This document shows positions 44,652-53,482 of a DNA stretch of 64,000 nucleotides, in pieces (the first letter of the stretch is position 1; each line of letters begins with the position of its first letter). This stretch comes from Polynucleobacter bastaniensis (GTDB lineage: Bacteria; Pseudomonadota; Gammaproteobacteria; Burkholderiales; Burkholderiaceae). The notes under the pieces were generated by a model. That model was not told where the DNA came from. It saw nothing but the letters and a program-made list of their open reading frames with translations, and searched no databases. Location: contig NZ_JACVOU010000002.1 of assembly GCF_018882205.1 (NCBI RefSeq), positions 248,001 to 312,000 on the forward strand, given 5' to 3'. Position numbers and translations under genes: made by a program.

Positions 44652-45911
44652 ATGAACGCACCACAAGACATTCCCCAACAGTCAATACCGATGTTTAGTC
44701 CTAAGCATTTTCCGGTTTATATGGACTATTCGGCCACTACTCCGATTGATCCGCGCGTGGTGGACAAGATGTTGCCGTACTTGCGTGAGCAGTTTGGTAA
44801 TGCCGCATCTCGTAGTCATGCCTACGGTTGGGCTGCAGAGGAAGCTGTTGAGTGGGCGCGTTCAGAAGTAGCCCAGTTAGTGCATGCTGACCCAAGAGAG
44901 ATTGTGTTTACCAGTGGCGCAACTGAAAGTATTAATTTGGCACTCAAGGGTGCAGCGCATTTTTATAAAGACCGTGGCAAGCACATCATTACCGTGAAAA
45001 CAGAGCACAAGGCTACTTTAGATACTTGTCGTGAGCTCGAGCGCGAAGGTTTTGAAGTGACCTACCTAGATGTCCTGCCAAATGGCTTGATTGATTTTGC
45101 TCAGCTAGAAGCAGCAATGAAGCCAGGCACTATTTTGTTGTCAGTGATGTACGTTAACAATGAGATTGGCGTGATCCAAGATATTCCAGGTATTGGAGAG
45201 TTATGTCGCTCACGTGGTGTAATTTTTCACGTTGATGCAGCACAAGCTACTGGCAAAGTTGAAATTGATTTAGAGAAAACTAAAGTAGATTTAATGAGCT
45301 TTTCTGCTCACAAGTCCTATGGTCCTAAGGGTATCGGTGCCTTGTTTGTGCGTCGTAAGCCCCGTATTCGTATTGAGGCGCAGATTCATGGTGGCGGTCA
45401 TGAGCGCGGTATGCGTTCAGGCACATTAGCTGTTCATCAAATCGTTGGTCTAGGCGAAGCTTTCCGCATCGCACGCCTTGAGATGGCTTCGGGCAATGCC
45501 CGTATTCGTTCTTTGCGCGATCGCTTGCTCAATGGTTTGAAGGATATTGAAGAGGTTTACGTTAACGGGGATATGGACCACCGTGTTCCCCATAACCTCA
45601 ACATCAGCTTTAACTATGTTGAGGGTGAGTCGATGTTAATGGCCTTGAAAGATCTAGCCATTTCCTCTGGCTCTGCATGTACTTCAGCATCCTTAGAGCC
45701 TTCTTATGTATTACGCGCTCTTGGTCGTAATGATGAATTGGCACATAGCTCTATTCGTTTTACCTTGGGACGCTTTACTACTGAAGAAGAAGTAGATTTC
45801 ACGATCAAATTAGTTAAAGAGAAGATTGCAAAGTTACGCGAACTTTCACCTTTGTGGGAAATGTTTAAGGATGGTATTGATCTCAGCACCATCCAGTGGG
45901 CAGCGCACTAA
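44652..45911 (+). CDS. iscS: Cysteine desulfurase IscS
   Basis: A 419-residue class V PLP enzyme that extracts sulfur from cysteine for Fe-S cluster and thiolation pathways. Seen: [56 protein letters not shown], the PLP Lys in [19 protein letters not shown], and the mobile loop with catalytic Cys, [21 protein letters not shown]. About 18 extra N-terminal residues compared with E. coli; an internal ATG at codon 14 is possible. Second gene of the isc operon. Confidence 0.97.
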   Translation: MNAPQDIPQQSIPMFSPKHFPVYMDYSATTPIDPRVVDKMLPYLREQFGNAASRSHAYGWAAEEAVEWARSEVAQLVHADPREIVFTSGATESINLALKGAAHFYKDRGKHIITVKTEHKATLDTCRELEREGFEVTYLDVLPNGLIDFAQLEAAMKPGTILLSVMYVNNEIGVIQDIPGIGELCRSRGVIFHVDAAQATGKVEIDLEKTKVDLMSFSAHKSYGPKGIGALFVRRKPRIRIEAQIHGGGHERGMRSGTLAVHQIVGLGEAFRIARLEMASGNARIRSLRDRLLNGLKDIEEVYVNGDMDHRVPHNLNISFNYVEGESMLMALKDLAISSGSACTSASLEPSYVLRALGRNDELAHSSIRFTLGRFTTEEEVDFTIKLVKEKIAKLRELSPLWEMFKDGIDLSTIQWAAH

Positions 45912-45986
45912 AAAGTATTGAATAAGCATTGAATATATTGAAGCAAGATAAAAGATAAAAGACAAAAGAGATAGCGAGAAAATACC

Positions 45987-46373
45987 ATGGCATATAGCGA
46001 TAAAGTAATTGATCATTATGAAAATCCCCGCAATGTGGGTTCTTTTGAAAAAGGCGATGACCAAGTAGGTACTGGTATGGTCGGCGCACCTGCGTGTGGT
46101 GACGTGATGAAGTTGCAGATTCGTGTAAACGATCAGGGCGTGATTGAAGATGCCAAGTTCAAGACCTACGGTTGTGGTTCTGCGATTGCATCTTCCTCAT
46201 TAGTTACTGAGTGGGTTAAAGGCAAAACCTTAGACCAGGCTCTAGAGATTAAGAACTCCTTGATTGCTGCAGAGTTAGCTTTGCCACCAGTAAAAATCCA
46301 CTGCTCTATCTTGGCTGAAGATGCCATCAAGGCAGCTGTGGCCGATTACAAAGAAAAGCATCCGGTCCTGTAA
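45987..46373 (+). CDS. iscU: Fe-S cluster scaffold IscU
   Basis: A 128-residue scaffold on which [2Fe-2S] clusters are built. Seen: [40 protein letters not shown] (first Cys with the Asp), [19 protein letters not shown] (second Cys), and the HscA-binding LPPVK motif followed by the third Cys ([17 protein letters not shown]). All ligands are intact. It lies between iscS and iscA. Confidence 0.98.
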   Translation: MAYSDKVIDHYENPRNVGSFEKGDDQVGTGMVGAPACGDVMKLQIRVNDQGVIEDAKFKTYGCGSAIASSSLVTEWVKGKTLDQALEIKNSLIAAELALPPVKIHCSILAEDAIKAAVADYKEKHPVL

Positions 46374-46392
46374 GGATAAAGAGGCTCTCATC

Positions 46393-46716
46393 ATGGCAAT
46401 TACCTTAACCGACAAAGCAGCAAAACATGTTCAGCGCAATTTAGATAAGCGCGGAAAAGGTTGCGGCTTACGTTTGGGTGTTCGTACTACTGGTTGCTCG
46501 GGCTTAGCCTATCAACTGGAATATGTGGATGAGGCTGCCCCTGAAGATGCGAAATTTGAATCTAATGGCATCACCATCTTTATTGACCCTAAGAGCTTGG
46601 CCTATTTAGATGGCACTGAATTAGACTTTGTACGTGAAGGTTTGAACGAAGGCTTTAAGTTCCAAAACCCGAATGTAAAAGATGAGTGTGGTTGTGGTGA
46701 ATCCTTCCGCGTCTGA
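46393..46716 (+). CDS. iscA: Fe-S cluster assembly protein IscA
   Basis: A 107-residue A-type carrier: [39 protein letters not shown] with the first Cys, and the C-terminal Cys-Gly-Cys in [13 protein letters not shown]. It transfers clusters to apo-targets or supplies iron. ATG 46393 lies 19 bases after the iscU stop. Its last codons overlap the start of hscB. Confidence 0.97.
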   Translation: MAITLTDKAAKHVQRNLDKRGKGCGLRLGVRTTGCSGLAYQLEYVDEAAPEDAKFESNGITIFIDPKSLAYLDGTELDFVREGLNEGFKFQNPNVKDECGCGESFRV

Positions 46717-47221
46717 CAATTACTTTCGTTTCTTTGGCTTAGAGCAACAATTCAACCTGGATTTGTCTGCATTGGATCAAGCCTATTTGGCGATCCAAAA
46801 AGAGGTACATCCTGATCGCCATGCTCGCGGTAGCGATACCGAGCAGAGACTAGCCATGCAAATGGCTACCTTAGCAAACACTGCGCTTCAGACTTTGAAA
46901 AATCCCATTCAGCGTGGACTCTATCTTTGCCAACTCCACAAAGTGGATGCGCGTCTCGAGACTAATACAGCCATGCCAGCTGCTTTTCTGATGAAGCAAA
47001 TGGAATGGCGTGAAAGTCTCGAAGACCAAGATGAGGATCTCGGTGCTTTAGAGGCTTTAGCTGAAGAGGTTGATCAAGCTAAACGAGATGTCTTGGTAGA
47101 AATTACACAGGCTATCGATGGCGCTAAGAACTATGAGCGCGCAGCGGAGTTACTCAGGGGTCTGCTTTTTATTGATAAGTTTGCGCTAGAGCTAGATGAT
47201 GCCATCTCAGCTTTGGTATAG
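46697..47221 (+). CDS. hscB: Fe-S cluster co-chaperone HscB
   Basis: A J-domain co-chaperone of about 174 residues for HscA. Seen: [36 protein letters not shown], with the His-Pro-Asp triad, then a helical IscU-binding C-terminal domain ([15 protein letters not shown]). The start is uncertain: GTG 46697 gives the usual short N-terminus, while ATG 46682 would add five residues; neither has a clear ribosome binding site. Both overlap the end of iscA, so translation is probably coupled. Confidence 0.93.
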   Translation: MNPSASDNYFRFFGLEQQFNLDLSALDQAYLAIQKEVHPDRHARGSDTEQRLAMQMATLANTALQTLKNPIQRGLYLCQLHKVDARLETNTAMPAAFLMKQMEWRESLEDQDEDLGALEALAEEVDQAKRDVLVEITQAIDGAKNYERAAELLRGLLFIDKFALELDDAISALV

Positions 47222-47239
47222 CTTTACACTCTAGACCCC

Positions 47240-49105
47240 ATGGCCTTATTACAAATCTCCGAACCTGGTAAATCACTTGCTCCGCATCAGCGTCGGATTG
47301 CGGTAGGTATTGATTTAGGTACCACTAACTCCTTGGTTGCTATTGTTCGGGATGCTTTACCTAAGGTTCTCCCTGATTCAGAAGGGCGCGAATTGCATCC
47401 TTCAGTGGTGCGTTATCTCCCAAATGGCAGAACCCAAGCGGGCTTCGAGGCTGCTGAAAGTATTGTCTCTGATCCTAAAAATACAATTGTCTCCGTGAAG
47501 CGTTTCATGGGTCGGGGTATTGTGGATATGGAGAATATCGAAAGCACTCCCTACGACTTCGTCGATGAGCCTGGGATGTTGAAGATCAAAACAGTGGCAG
47601 GTGACAAGAGCCCCATTGAAGTTTCAGCAGAAATTTTGGCACGCTTGCGCCAGTTGGCGGAAGACTCGGTAAATGACGACATCGTTGGTGCAGTGATTAC
47701 TGTGCCCGCTTATTTTGATGATGCTCAACGTCAAGCAACTAAAGATGCTGCGAAGTTAGCTGGTATTGAAGTCTTGCGTTTGCTCAACGAGCCTACTGCC
47801 GCTGCAATTGCTTATGGTCTAGATAATGCCTCCGAGGGAATCTACGCGGTTTACGATTTGGGTGGCGGTACCTTTGACATCTCTATTTTGAAAATGAGTA
47901 GGGGTGTATTTGAAGTGCTCTCTACTGGTGGTGACTCTGCTTTAGGTGGCGATGATTTTGACCATCGCCTCTATTGCTGGGTGATTGAGCAGGCTAAGCT
48001 TCCACCATTGTCGATTCAGGATCACCGTAAGCTCTTACTCTCTTGTAAACACGTTAAAGAGCAGTTAAGTCACAACCCGTTAGCACGCGTTCATGAAACC
48101 CTTGCAGATGGCACTGCGATTAATGTGGGCGTTAGCCAAGCCCAGTTTTTTGAAATCACACAAAACTTAATCAACAAGACCTTAGTTGCCGTGAAGAAGG
48201 CTTTGCGTGATGCAGGCCTTAAGGCGGATGAAGTCAAAGGCGTTGTCATGGTTGGTGGCGCAACTCGCATGCCTCATGTGCAACGTGCGGTTGGCGAACT
48301 TTTCGGTACTAAACCCTTAAACAATCTCAATCCAGATCAGGTTGTTGCCTTAGGCGCTGCAATGCAGGCAGACTTGCTTGCTGGTAATCAAAGTAAGGAT
48401 GATGAGTGGCTCTTATTAGATGTCATTCCACTGTCTCTCGGTATTGAAACCATGGGCGGCTTGGTGGAAAAAATCATTCCTCGCAATACACCCATTCCGG
48501 TAGCGCGCGCTCAGGATTTCACGACCTTCAAAGATGGCCAAACTGCTTTAGCGATTCAGGTAGTGCAGGGCGAGAGAGAGTTGGCACAAGACTGTCGCTC
48601 TTTAGGTAAGTTTGAATTGCGTGGCATCCCACCAATGGCTGCTGGTGCTGCCCGTATTCGGGTGACCTATCAAGTAGATGCGGATGGATTGCTCTCTGTA
48701 GGTGCTATGGAGCAGGGCTCGGGTGTGCAAGCCTCAATTGATATTAAGCCATCATATGGTTTGACGGATGCCGAGATTGCCCGCATGCTGCAAGATGGCT
48801 TTGCTTCGGCCAAAGTAGATCTGCTATCCAGATCTCTGCGTGAAGAACAGGTAAATGCACAACGTTTATTGGATGCCGTGCAAACCGCTTTAGATGCTGA
48901 TCGTGAATTATTGGACTCTCAAGAACAGGCTGAGGTTGATCAAGAAATGGCCGTCTTGCAAAAGATACTTACAGAAGAAACTGATAGCGCCATTCTCAGA
49001 AAAGCAGTCGATCATGCTGCCAAGGCTACCGACGAGTTTGCTCAAAAGCGTATGAATGCCAGCATTAAGAGGGCATTGGCTGGTAAGAATGTGGCAGAAA
49101 TTTAA
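47240..49105 (+). CDS. hscA: Fe-S assembly Hsp70 chaperone HscA
   Basis: A 621-residue Hsp70. The ATPase domain (1-385) has [26 protein letters not shown] and [14 protein letters not shown]. The linker [17 protein letters not shown] joins the substrate-binding domain, which binds the LPPVK of IscU, followed by the helical lid. The N-terminus has the HscA-type [12 protein letters not shown] extension. It sits between hscB and fdx, which separates it from dnaK. Confidence 0.97.
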   Translation: MALLQISEPGKSLAPHQRRIAVGIDLGTTNSLVAIVRDALPKVLPDSEGRELHPSVVRYLPNGRTQAGFEAAESIVSDPKNTIVSVKRFMGRGIVDMENIESTPYDFVDEPGMLKIKTVAGDKSPIEVSAEILARLRQLAEDSVNDDIVGAVITVPAYFDDAQRQATKDAAKLAGIEVLRLLNEPTAAAIAYGLDNASEGIYAVYDLGGGTFDISILKMSRGVFEVLSTGGDSALGGDDFDHRLYCWVIEQAKLPPLSIQDHRKLLLSCKHVKEQLSHNPLARVHETLADGTAINVGVSQAQFFEITQNLINKTLVAVKKALRDAGLKADEVKGVVMVGGATRMPHVQRAVGELFGTKPLNNLNPDQVVALGAAMQADLLAGNQSKDDEWLLLDVIPLSLGIETMGGLVEKIIPRNTPIPVARAQDFTTFKDGQTALAIQVVQGERELAQDCRSLGKFELRGIPPMAAGAARIRVTYQVDADGLLSVGAMEQGSGVQASIDIKPSYGLTDAEIARMLQDGFASAKVDLLSRSLREEQVNAQRLLDAVQTALDADRELLDSQEQAEVDQEMAVLQKILTEETDSAILRKAVDHAAKATDEFAQKRMNASIKRALAGKNVAEI

Positions 49106-49123
49106 GAAAAGAAAATTACCCAA

Positions 49124-49462
49124 ATGACTCAGATCGTTGTTCTCCCTCATAGCGAGTATTGCCCTGAAGGCGCTGTACTTGAAGTGACTCCAGGCACCTC
49201 CGTTTGCGAAGCCTTGCTAGAAAACCATATTCCAATTGAGCATGCCTGCGATATGGTCTGCGCTTGCACTACCTGTCACGTGATTGTGAAAGAGGGTTAT
49301 CAGAGCCTGAATGAGCCCGATGAAAATGAAGAAGATTTGTTAGATCGTGCATGGGGACTTAATCCTCAGTCTCGCTTATCTTGCCAGGCTATTGTGGCGC
49401 GCCAAGACTTAGTTATTGAGATCCCGAAGTACTCTATTAATCACGCTAAAGAAAATCACTGA
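49124..49462 (+). CDS. fdx: Isc [2Fe-2S] ferredoxin
   Basis: A 112-residue adrenodoxin-type ferredoxin with ligands in IEHACDMVCACTTCHVIV and a final SCQA. It supplies electrons for cluster assembly. The last gene of the isc operon; no iscX follows. It is followed by an intrinsic terminator. Confidence 0.97.
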   Translation: MTQIVVLPHSEYCPEGAVLEVTPGTSVCEALLENHIPIEHACDMVCACTTCHVIVKEGYQSLNEPDENEEDLLDRAWGLNPQSRLSCQAIVARQDLVIEIPKYSINHAKENH

Positions 49463-49552
49463 TTGCTGGCTTGGTATTACACCCCAGACTTTCAATTGAC
49501 TGCGATAAACTTTTTGTTCATTCTTAGGTTTATCTCCATAGATTTTTTTTCA

Positions 49553-49580
49553 AACCACCCTAAGGGGTGGTTTTTCTTTT
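49553..49580 (+). terminator. Intrinsic terminator of the isc operon
   Basis: AACCACCC (49553-49560) pairs with GGGTGGTT (49565-49572) around TAAG and runs into TTTTTCTTTT. It lies 90 bases after fdx and overlaps the last codons of the convergent LysR gene. Confidence 0.8.
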
Positions 49581-50459
49581 AGAAATAACCTCATCTAAGA
49601 AGTATTTCTTAATTTCTTGGGTGATATTTTCACGAGAGTGTTTGCGTTTTTCTAGTAAGCCAACTTTGCGATAAATTGTTTTTCCAGGCAATTCAGATAT
49701 CTTCAGTTGACGGTCGTTTTCCCAAGAGACGTTGGCAAGCTTGGGAATAATCGAATATCCAAGACCCTGTCTTACAAGTTCAATGATCGCCTCTACTGAA
49801 TTGAGCTCCATACCTTCTTTAATATTTAATTTATTTGCCCGAATGGTTTGATCTACGAGGTGGCCAGTCCATGTGTTTCGCTCAAAACGGATAAATGGAA
49901 ATTGAGCGGCCAACTCTTTTGGTGTAAATCCCTTTTTATTTTTGCTTGCTGGGTGGATCACAATCATGGGCTCTGTATACAGTTCCGTCCACTGAACATT
50001 TTGGGGTAAGGTATAGGGTGACTCAGTCACTATTGCTGCATCCAGGCTGCCTTCGATTACTTGCTCTAGAAAGTTACTAGAAAGACCAGCAATAAGTTTA
50101 ATTTCAAGTTCTGGGTAGTTCTGCTTGAGCTCATTTAAGGTATTTCCAAAGGCGCCCATTAAGGTTGAGACCAGTGCCCCTAGAACAATGGTGCCACTGA
50201 GTTCAGATTTAAAGTCGGATCCCAGGGCCTCGTAGCGAGCGATGATTTCTTGAATGGGCTCAACCAAGGATCTGCCATGGTGATTGAGGGTCATAGAGCG
50301 TTTGGTTCTATCAAATAGCTCCACTCCAATATCTGCCTCTAGTTGCTGCAATTGTTGTCCTGCGGCAGCAGCGGTAAGGCCTATTTCGCGTGCAGCAGCT
50401 GCCACGCTCTTATGGCGAGAAATGGCTAAAAAATTCTTGAGTACTTTTATGCTGGACAT
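49560..50459 (-). CDS. LysR family transcriptional regulator
   Basis: A 299-residue LTTR with an N-terminal winged helix (LKNFLAISRHKSVAAAAREIGLTAAAAGQQLQQLEADIGVELFDRTKRSMTLNHHG) and a C-terminal effector domain starting near residue 90 (GTIVLGALVSTLMG). It is divergent from the iron-sulfur subunit gene, with an 82-base gap: the usual LTTR arrangement, implying that it activates that operon in response to a substrate or intermediate. The ligand is unknown; given the island, a succinate- or sulfonate-like acid is a fair guess. Confidence 0.9.
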   Translation of the reverse strand: MSSIKVLKNFLAISRHKSVAAAAREIGLTAAAAGQQLQQLEADIGVELFDRTKRSMTLNHHGRSLVEPIQEIIARYEALGSDFKSELSGTIVLGALVSTLMGAFGNTLNELKQNYPELEIKLIAGLSSNFLEQVIEGSLDAAIVTESPYTLPQNVQWTELYTEPMIVIHPASKNKKGFTPKELAAQFPFIRFERNTWTGHLVDQTIRANKLNIKEGMELNSVEAIIELVRQGLGYSIIPKLANVSWENDRQLKISELPGKTIYRKVGLLEKRKHSRENITQEIKKYFLDEVISKRKTTP

Positions 50460-50541
50460 GGAATTTAATATAAAGTATTTATTTATCTCAAAGAAAATTA
50501 TATTCGATTTATTTTTTACTATCTATCGATATAATGAGTCC

Positions 50542-51273
50542 ATGTCTAATACAGATCTCAAAGTCAAAGTTTGGCGCGGTGCTCAAGAGGGTGAGTTTGT
50601 TGAGTATTTGGTGCCTCGCAATCCAAATCAAACGGTACTGGATGTTGTTACCTTTATTCAGCGTAAGTTGGATCCAACTCTTAGCTACCGATTCGCTTGT
50701 CGGGTGGGTATGTGTGGCTCTTGCGCCATGACAGTCAACGGGGTTGCTCGCTGGACCTGTCGAACTCACGTTTCCCAAATTCTTGAGGGGGATTCTCTAG
50801 AGATTGCCCCTCTGAATAATCTGCCAGTCATTAAAGACCTTGCTACCGATATGCGAGAGTTCTTTGATAAGTGGAAGGGTGCGGTTGGTTTTTTCAAGGG
50901 AGATAAAACCCGTCATGATGATTTTGCAAGAGTTGAGCCGCAGTCACCTGAACGTCAATTAGCTAATGCCGGAATTGAATGTATTGGTTGTGGAGTTTGC
51001 TATTCCTCTTGTGAGGTTGTTCAGAGTCGTCCCAACTATCTCGGGCCAGCTGCTCTAAATCGTGCTTGGACCTTAACGAATGATGTGCGTGATGTGCAGC
51101 AATTAGATCGTCTACGTGCCGTTGCTGGCGATGAAGGTTGCCACGCGTGTCATACACAAGGATCCTGTACGGAGCGTTGCCCTAAGAAGCTTGAACCTAC
51201 AGCCAGTATTGCTGGGTTAAAAAAGTTAGTAGCAAGAGCCGCTGTGCGAGGAAGCAAGTGGGGCAAGTTATGA
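50542..51273 (+). CDS. Succinate dehydrogenase/fumarate reductase-like iron-sulfur subunit
   Basis: A 243-residue SdhB/FrdB family protein. Seen: the plant-type [2Fe-2S] ligands CRVGMCGSCAMTVNG with a further Cys in WTCRTH, the [4Fe-4S] set CIGCGVCYSSCEVV, and the late set CHACHTQGSCTERCPKKLEP. It carries electrons from the flavoprotein (fifth gene downstream) to the membrane subunits. ATG 50542 has a weak ribosome binding site; a TATAAT at 50530-50535 would put a transcription start near the ATG itself. The frame extends far upstream but only through the LysR gene. Subunit order (B, membrane, membrane, fumarase, A) differs from housekeeping sdhCDAB, so this is a second, specialised complex. 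Confidence 0.9.
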   Translation: MSNTDLKVKVWRGAQEGEFVEYLVPRNPNQTVLDVVTFIQRKLDPTLSYRFACRVGMCGSCAMTVNGVARWTCRTHVSQILEGDSLEIAPLNNLPVIKDLATDMREFFDKWKGAVGFFKGDKTRHDDFARVEPQSPERQLANAGIECIGCGVCYSSCEVVQSRPNYLGPAALNRAWTLTNDVRDVQQLDRLRAVAGDEGCHACHTQGSCTERCPKKLEPTASIAGLKKLVARAAVRGSKWGKL

Positions 51274-51620
51274 GTCAAGCTGTACTTCAGGCAAAACTCT
51301 GGTATGCCCAAAGAATCAGCGCTATGGTTTTAGGTCTCTGCGTCAGCATCCACCTCGTCATTATTTTCTATGCAATACGCGGTGGCTTAACTGCTGAAGA
51401 GATTCTGGGACGTACTCAAGGCAATATTGCTTTTGCTATTTTTTATGAGATTTTTGTTTTAGCCTGCTTTGTACATGCGCCGATTGGCTTGGCGAATATT
51501 CTTGAAGAAACGTTTTCTAAAGGATTCATTTCTAAGACCCTATCTTCTTTACTTGCATTTCTCATACTCATTCTGGGAACCACTGCAGTAATTGGTGTCT
51601 ATACCGGAGGTACGTTATGA
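51270..51620 (+). CDS. Small membrane subunit of the SDH/FRD-like complex (first)
   Basis: A 116-residue cytochrome b-like membrane protein with three helices: VLGLCVSIHLVIIFYAI (His possible heme or quinone-site ligand), FAIFYEIFVLACFVHAPIGLANI (second His), and SSLLAFLILILGTTAVIGVY. ATG 51270 overlaps the upstream stop (ATGA); the GTG at 51258 is less likely. It overlaps the next gene by 4 bases. It anchors the dehydrogenase and probably hands electrons to quinone. Confidence 0.8.
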   Translation: MSQAVLQAKLWYAQRISAMVLGLCVSIHLVIIFYAIRGGLTAEEILGRTQGNIAFAIFYEIFVLACFVHAPIGLANILEETFSKGFISKTLSSLLAFLILILGTTAVIGVYTGGTL

Positions 51621-51976
51621 GCCCAAGGCCAAAGCTCGATCTACGTGCTAAGTCTCATCTCTCTTACTTTGCATATGCATGCCATCGCTTTTCTGGATTA
51701 CTGTTGGCTTGCTTCATCCCCTTACATTTCTTAATGCTCTCTCAGTCATTGCGAGGCGCTAGCGAGTTTGAGCGCTATTTGGGCTTAACAGACTTTTGGG
51801 TTTTTAAATTCGGTGAGTGGGCGCTGGTTATTTTGCTAGCGATCCATTTAGTAGGTGGAATTCGACTCATCATGATTGAGTTTGGTCCATGGCGCGGATT
51901 ACGTAAGGCTTGGACTCAAGTAGCTGTTTTGTTTGGCATTGCTTGCGGCCTTCTATTTTTGTATTTGGCAGATTGA
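51617..51976 (+). CDS. Small membrane subunit of the SDH/FRD-like complex (second)
   Basis: A 119-residue three-helix protein related to SdhC: KSHLSYFAYACHRFSGLLLACFIPLHFLML with the SdhC-like His-Arg-x-Ser-Gly motif and a second His, then ALVILLAIHLVGGIRLIMIEFG and AVLFGIACGLLFLYLA. His residues fit heme b ligation between the two small subunits. It overlaps the first subunit by 4 bases (ATGA) and precedes the hydratase alpha gene by 11 bases. Confidence 0.8.
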   Translation: MSPRPKLDLRAKSHLSYFAYACHRFSGLLLACFIPLHFLMLSQSLRGASEFERYLGLTDFWVFKFGEWALVILLAIHLVGGIRLIMIEFGPWRGLRKAWTQVAVLFGIACGLLFLYLAD

Positions 51977-51987
51977 TTGGGTAATTT

Positions 51988-52863
51988 ATGCAGTTGCAAA
52001 TGAAAGTAGTTGAAGAGGCTTGCAAGGAGCTCTATATTCGCGCCTTAAAGGTGCTTCCAGACGATGTTAAGGCTGGTATTGAGCGCTTAAATCAGGGCGA
52101 ATCAGATGCACGTGCACAGGTGGTCCTCAAAACGATGATCACCAATATTGCTGTTGCAGAGCGCGAAGACAATCTACTTTGCCAAGATACTGGTTTACCT
52201 ATCTACAAGGTCAAAATTGGCCGTAATGTCCAGCTAGATGGCATGGAGCTCAAGGCGGCGATTCGTAAAGGTTGCGAGCGTGCAACTACTGAATACCCAT
52301 TGAGATCCTCTGTAGTGCATCCGATCACACGCAAGAACAATCACACATCCTGCGGTATTGATATGCCTGCAATCAGCATCGATTTTTGTGATGATGATGA
52401 GATGATTGAAATCGAGATGGTTCCCAAAGGAAGCGGTTCAGAAAACAATTCTTTTTTGAAGATGGCCATTCCTGCTGATGGAATTAATGGCGTTAAAGCC
52501 TTTGTGATTGAGAGCGTTGTGTCTGCGGGAGGCAAGACTTGCCCACCAACGATTGTTGGTGTTGGCATCGGCGGCACCTCTGAGCAATGTGTCACGATGG
52601 CTAAGCGCGCTGCTACAAGGGCATTGGGTAGCGTATGCAGCGATGAAGAAGGTGCCAAGTTAGAGCAAGAATTAACTGCTGCCGTGAACAAATTAGGTAT
52701 CGGTCCCCAAGGTTTGGGCGGTGACGGCACAGCATTTGCTGTTCATGTGGAGCTCGCTCATACTCATATCACTTTAAATCCAGTAGCCGTCAATATGCAG
52801 TGCCACTCAGCTCGTAGAGCGCGGGCAACCTTCACGCCTGATGGTGTGACTTACGGATTCTAG
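51988..52863 (+). CDS. Class I fumarase/tartrate dehydratase-type hydratase, alpha subunit
   Basis: A 291-residue N-terminal-type subunit of two-subunit [4Fe-4S] hydratases (fumarase, L-tartrate dehydratase TtdA). Seen: the first ligand Cys in NLLCQDTGLPIYKVKIG, HTSCGIDMPAISI, PKGSGSENNSFLKMAIP, VVSAGGKTCPPTIVGVGIGGT, and a closing HSARRARATFTPDGVTYGF. Such enzymes add water across a trans double bond next to a carboxylate. It sits inside the dehydrogenase operon, so its substrate should be the product of that dehydrogenase: fumarate, or a fumarate analogue such as 3-sulfoacrylate (inference). Confidence 0.88.
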   Translation: MQLQMKVVEEACKELYIRALKVLPDDVKAGIERLNQGESDARAQVVLKTMITNIAVAEREDNLLCQDTGLPIYKVKIGRNVQLDGMELKAAIRKGCERATTEYPLRSSVVHPITRKNNHTSCGIDMPAISIDFCDDDEMIEIEMVPKGSGSENNSFLKMAIPADGINGVKAFVIESVVSAGGKTCPPTIVGVGIGGTSEQCVTMAKRAATRALGSVCSDEEGAKLEQELTAAVNKLGIGPQGLGGDGTAFAVHVELAHTHITLNPVAVNMQCHSARRARATFTPDGVTYGF

Positions 52864-52870
52864 GAAAAAG

Positions 52871-53482
52871 ATGGCTCATTACAAGCTTCCAACTCCTGTT
52901 AGCGAATCAGATATTCGTAAGCTGCGCATTAATGACACAGTGACCCTGCAAAGCACCTTATTTGGTATTCGGGATGCTACGCAAATTCATATGTTTGATA
53001 AGGGTCGAAAAACTCGCTTTGATCTGAATGGCCATGCAGTGATTCATACGGCTCCTAATGTACGCAAGGTAGCGGTGAGTGAAGAATTCCCAGCCGGGTA
53101 TCAGCCAATCTGCATTGGCACCACCACCTCAGATCGTATGGAGCGTTTTACTCGTCCATTGATGACTGAAAATGGCGTTCGAATGATTGTAGGTAAGGGC
53201 GGTATGCGCGATGACTCTGCAGCAGCCTTTCAGGAAATTGGCGGCGTGTACCTAGCAATTATTGGCGGTACAGCAGCGTTAGAGACAACATGGATTGAGC
53301 AGATTGAAGATGTGGATATGGATGATCTCAACCCAGAGTCCCTCTGGCGTTTCAAGATCAAAGACTTTGGCCCCTTGCTAGTGGCAATGGATAGTCATGG
53401 CGGCAGCATTTATCAAGAAGTGAAAAGTGATGTTGCACGTAATAAAGAGGCCGTATTAAAGAGCTTAGGAATTTCCTTATGA
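52871..53482 (+). CDS. Class I fumarase/tartrate dehydratase-type hydratase, beta subunit
   Basis: A 203-residue C-terminal-type subunit (TtdB/FumA C-terminal half). Seen: LRINDTVTLQSTLFGIRDATQIHMFDKG; IGTTTSDRMERFTRPLMTENGVRMIVGKGGM, where most relatives have a Gly-Pro-Thr-Thr-Ser segment; and IIGGTAALETTWI. It completes the active site with the alpha subunit. It lies 7 bases after alpha and overlaps the flavoprotein gene by 4 bases, so the hydratase is firmly part of the operon. Confidence 0.88.
   Translation: MAHYKLPTPVSESDIRKLRINDTVTLQSTLFGIRDATQIHMFDKGRKTRFDLNGHAVIHTAPNVRKVAVSEEFPAGYQPICIGTTTSDRMERFTRPLMTENGVRMIVGKGGMRDDSAAAFQEIGGVYLAIIGGTAALETTWIEQIEDVDMDDLNPESLWRFKIKDFGPLLVAMDSHGGSIYQEVKSDVARNKEAVLKSLGISL

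Noticed and set aside
52341..52730. 129-codon antisense frame over the hydratase alpha gene
   Set aside because: It is an opposite-strand shadow of a well-supported gene, with no protein-like motif. The same applies to the other long antisense frames, for example in clpB and hom.
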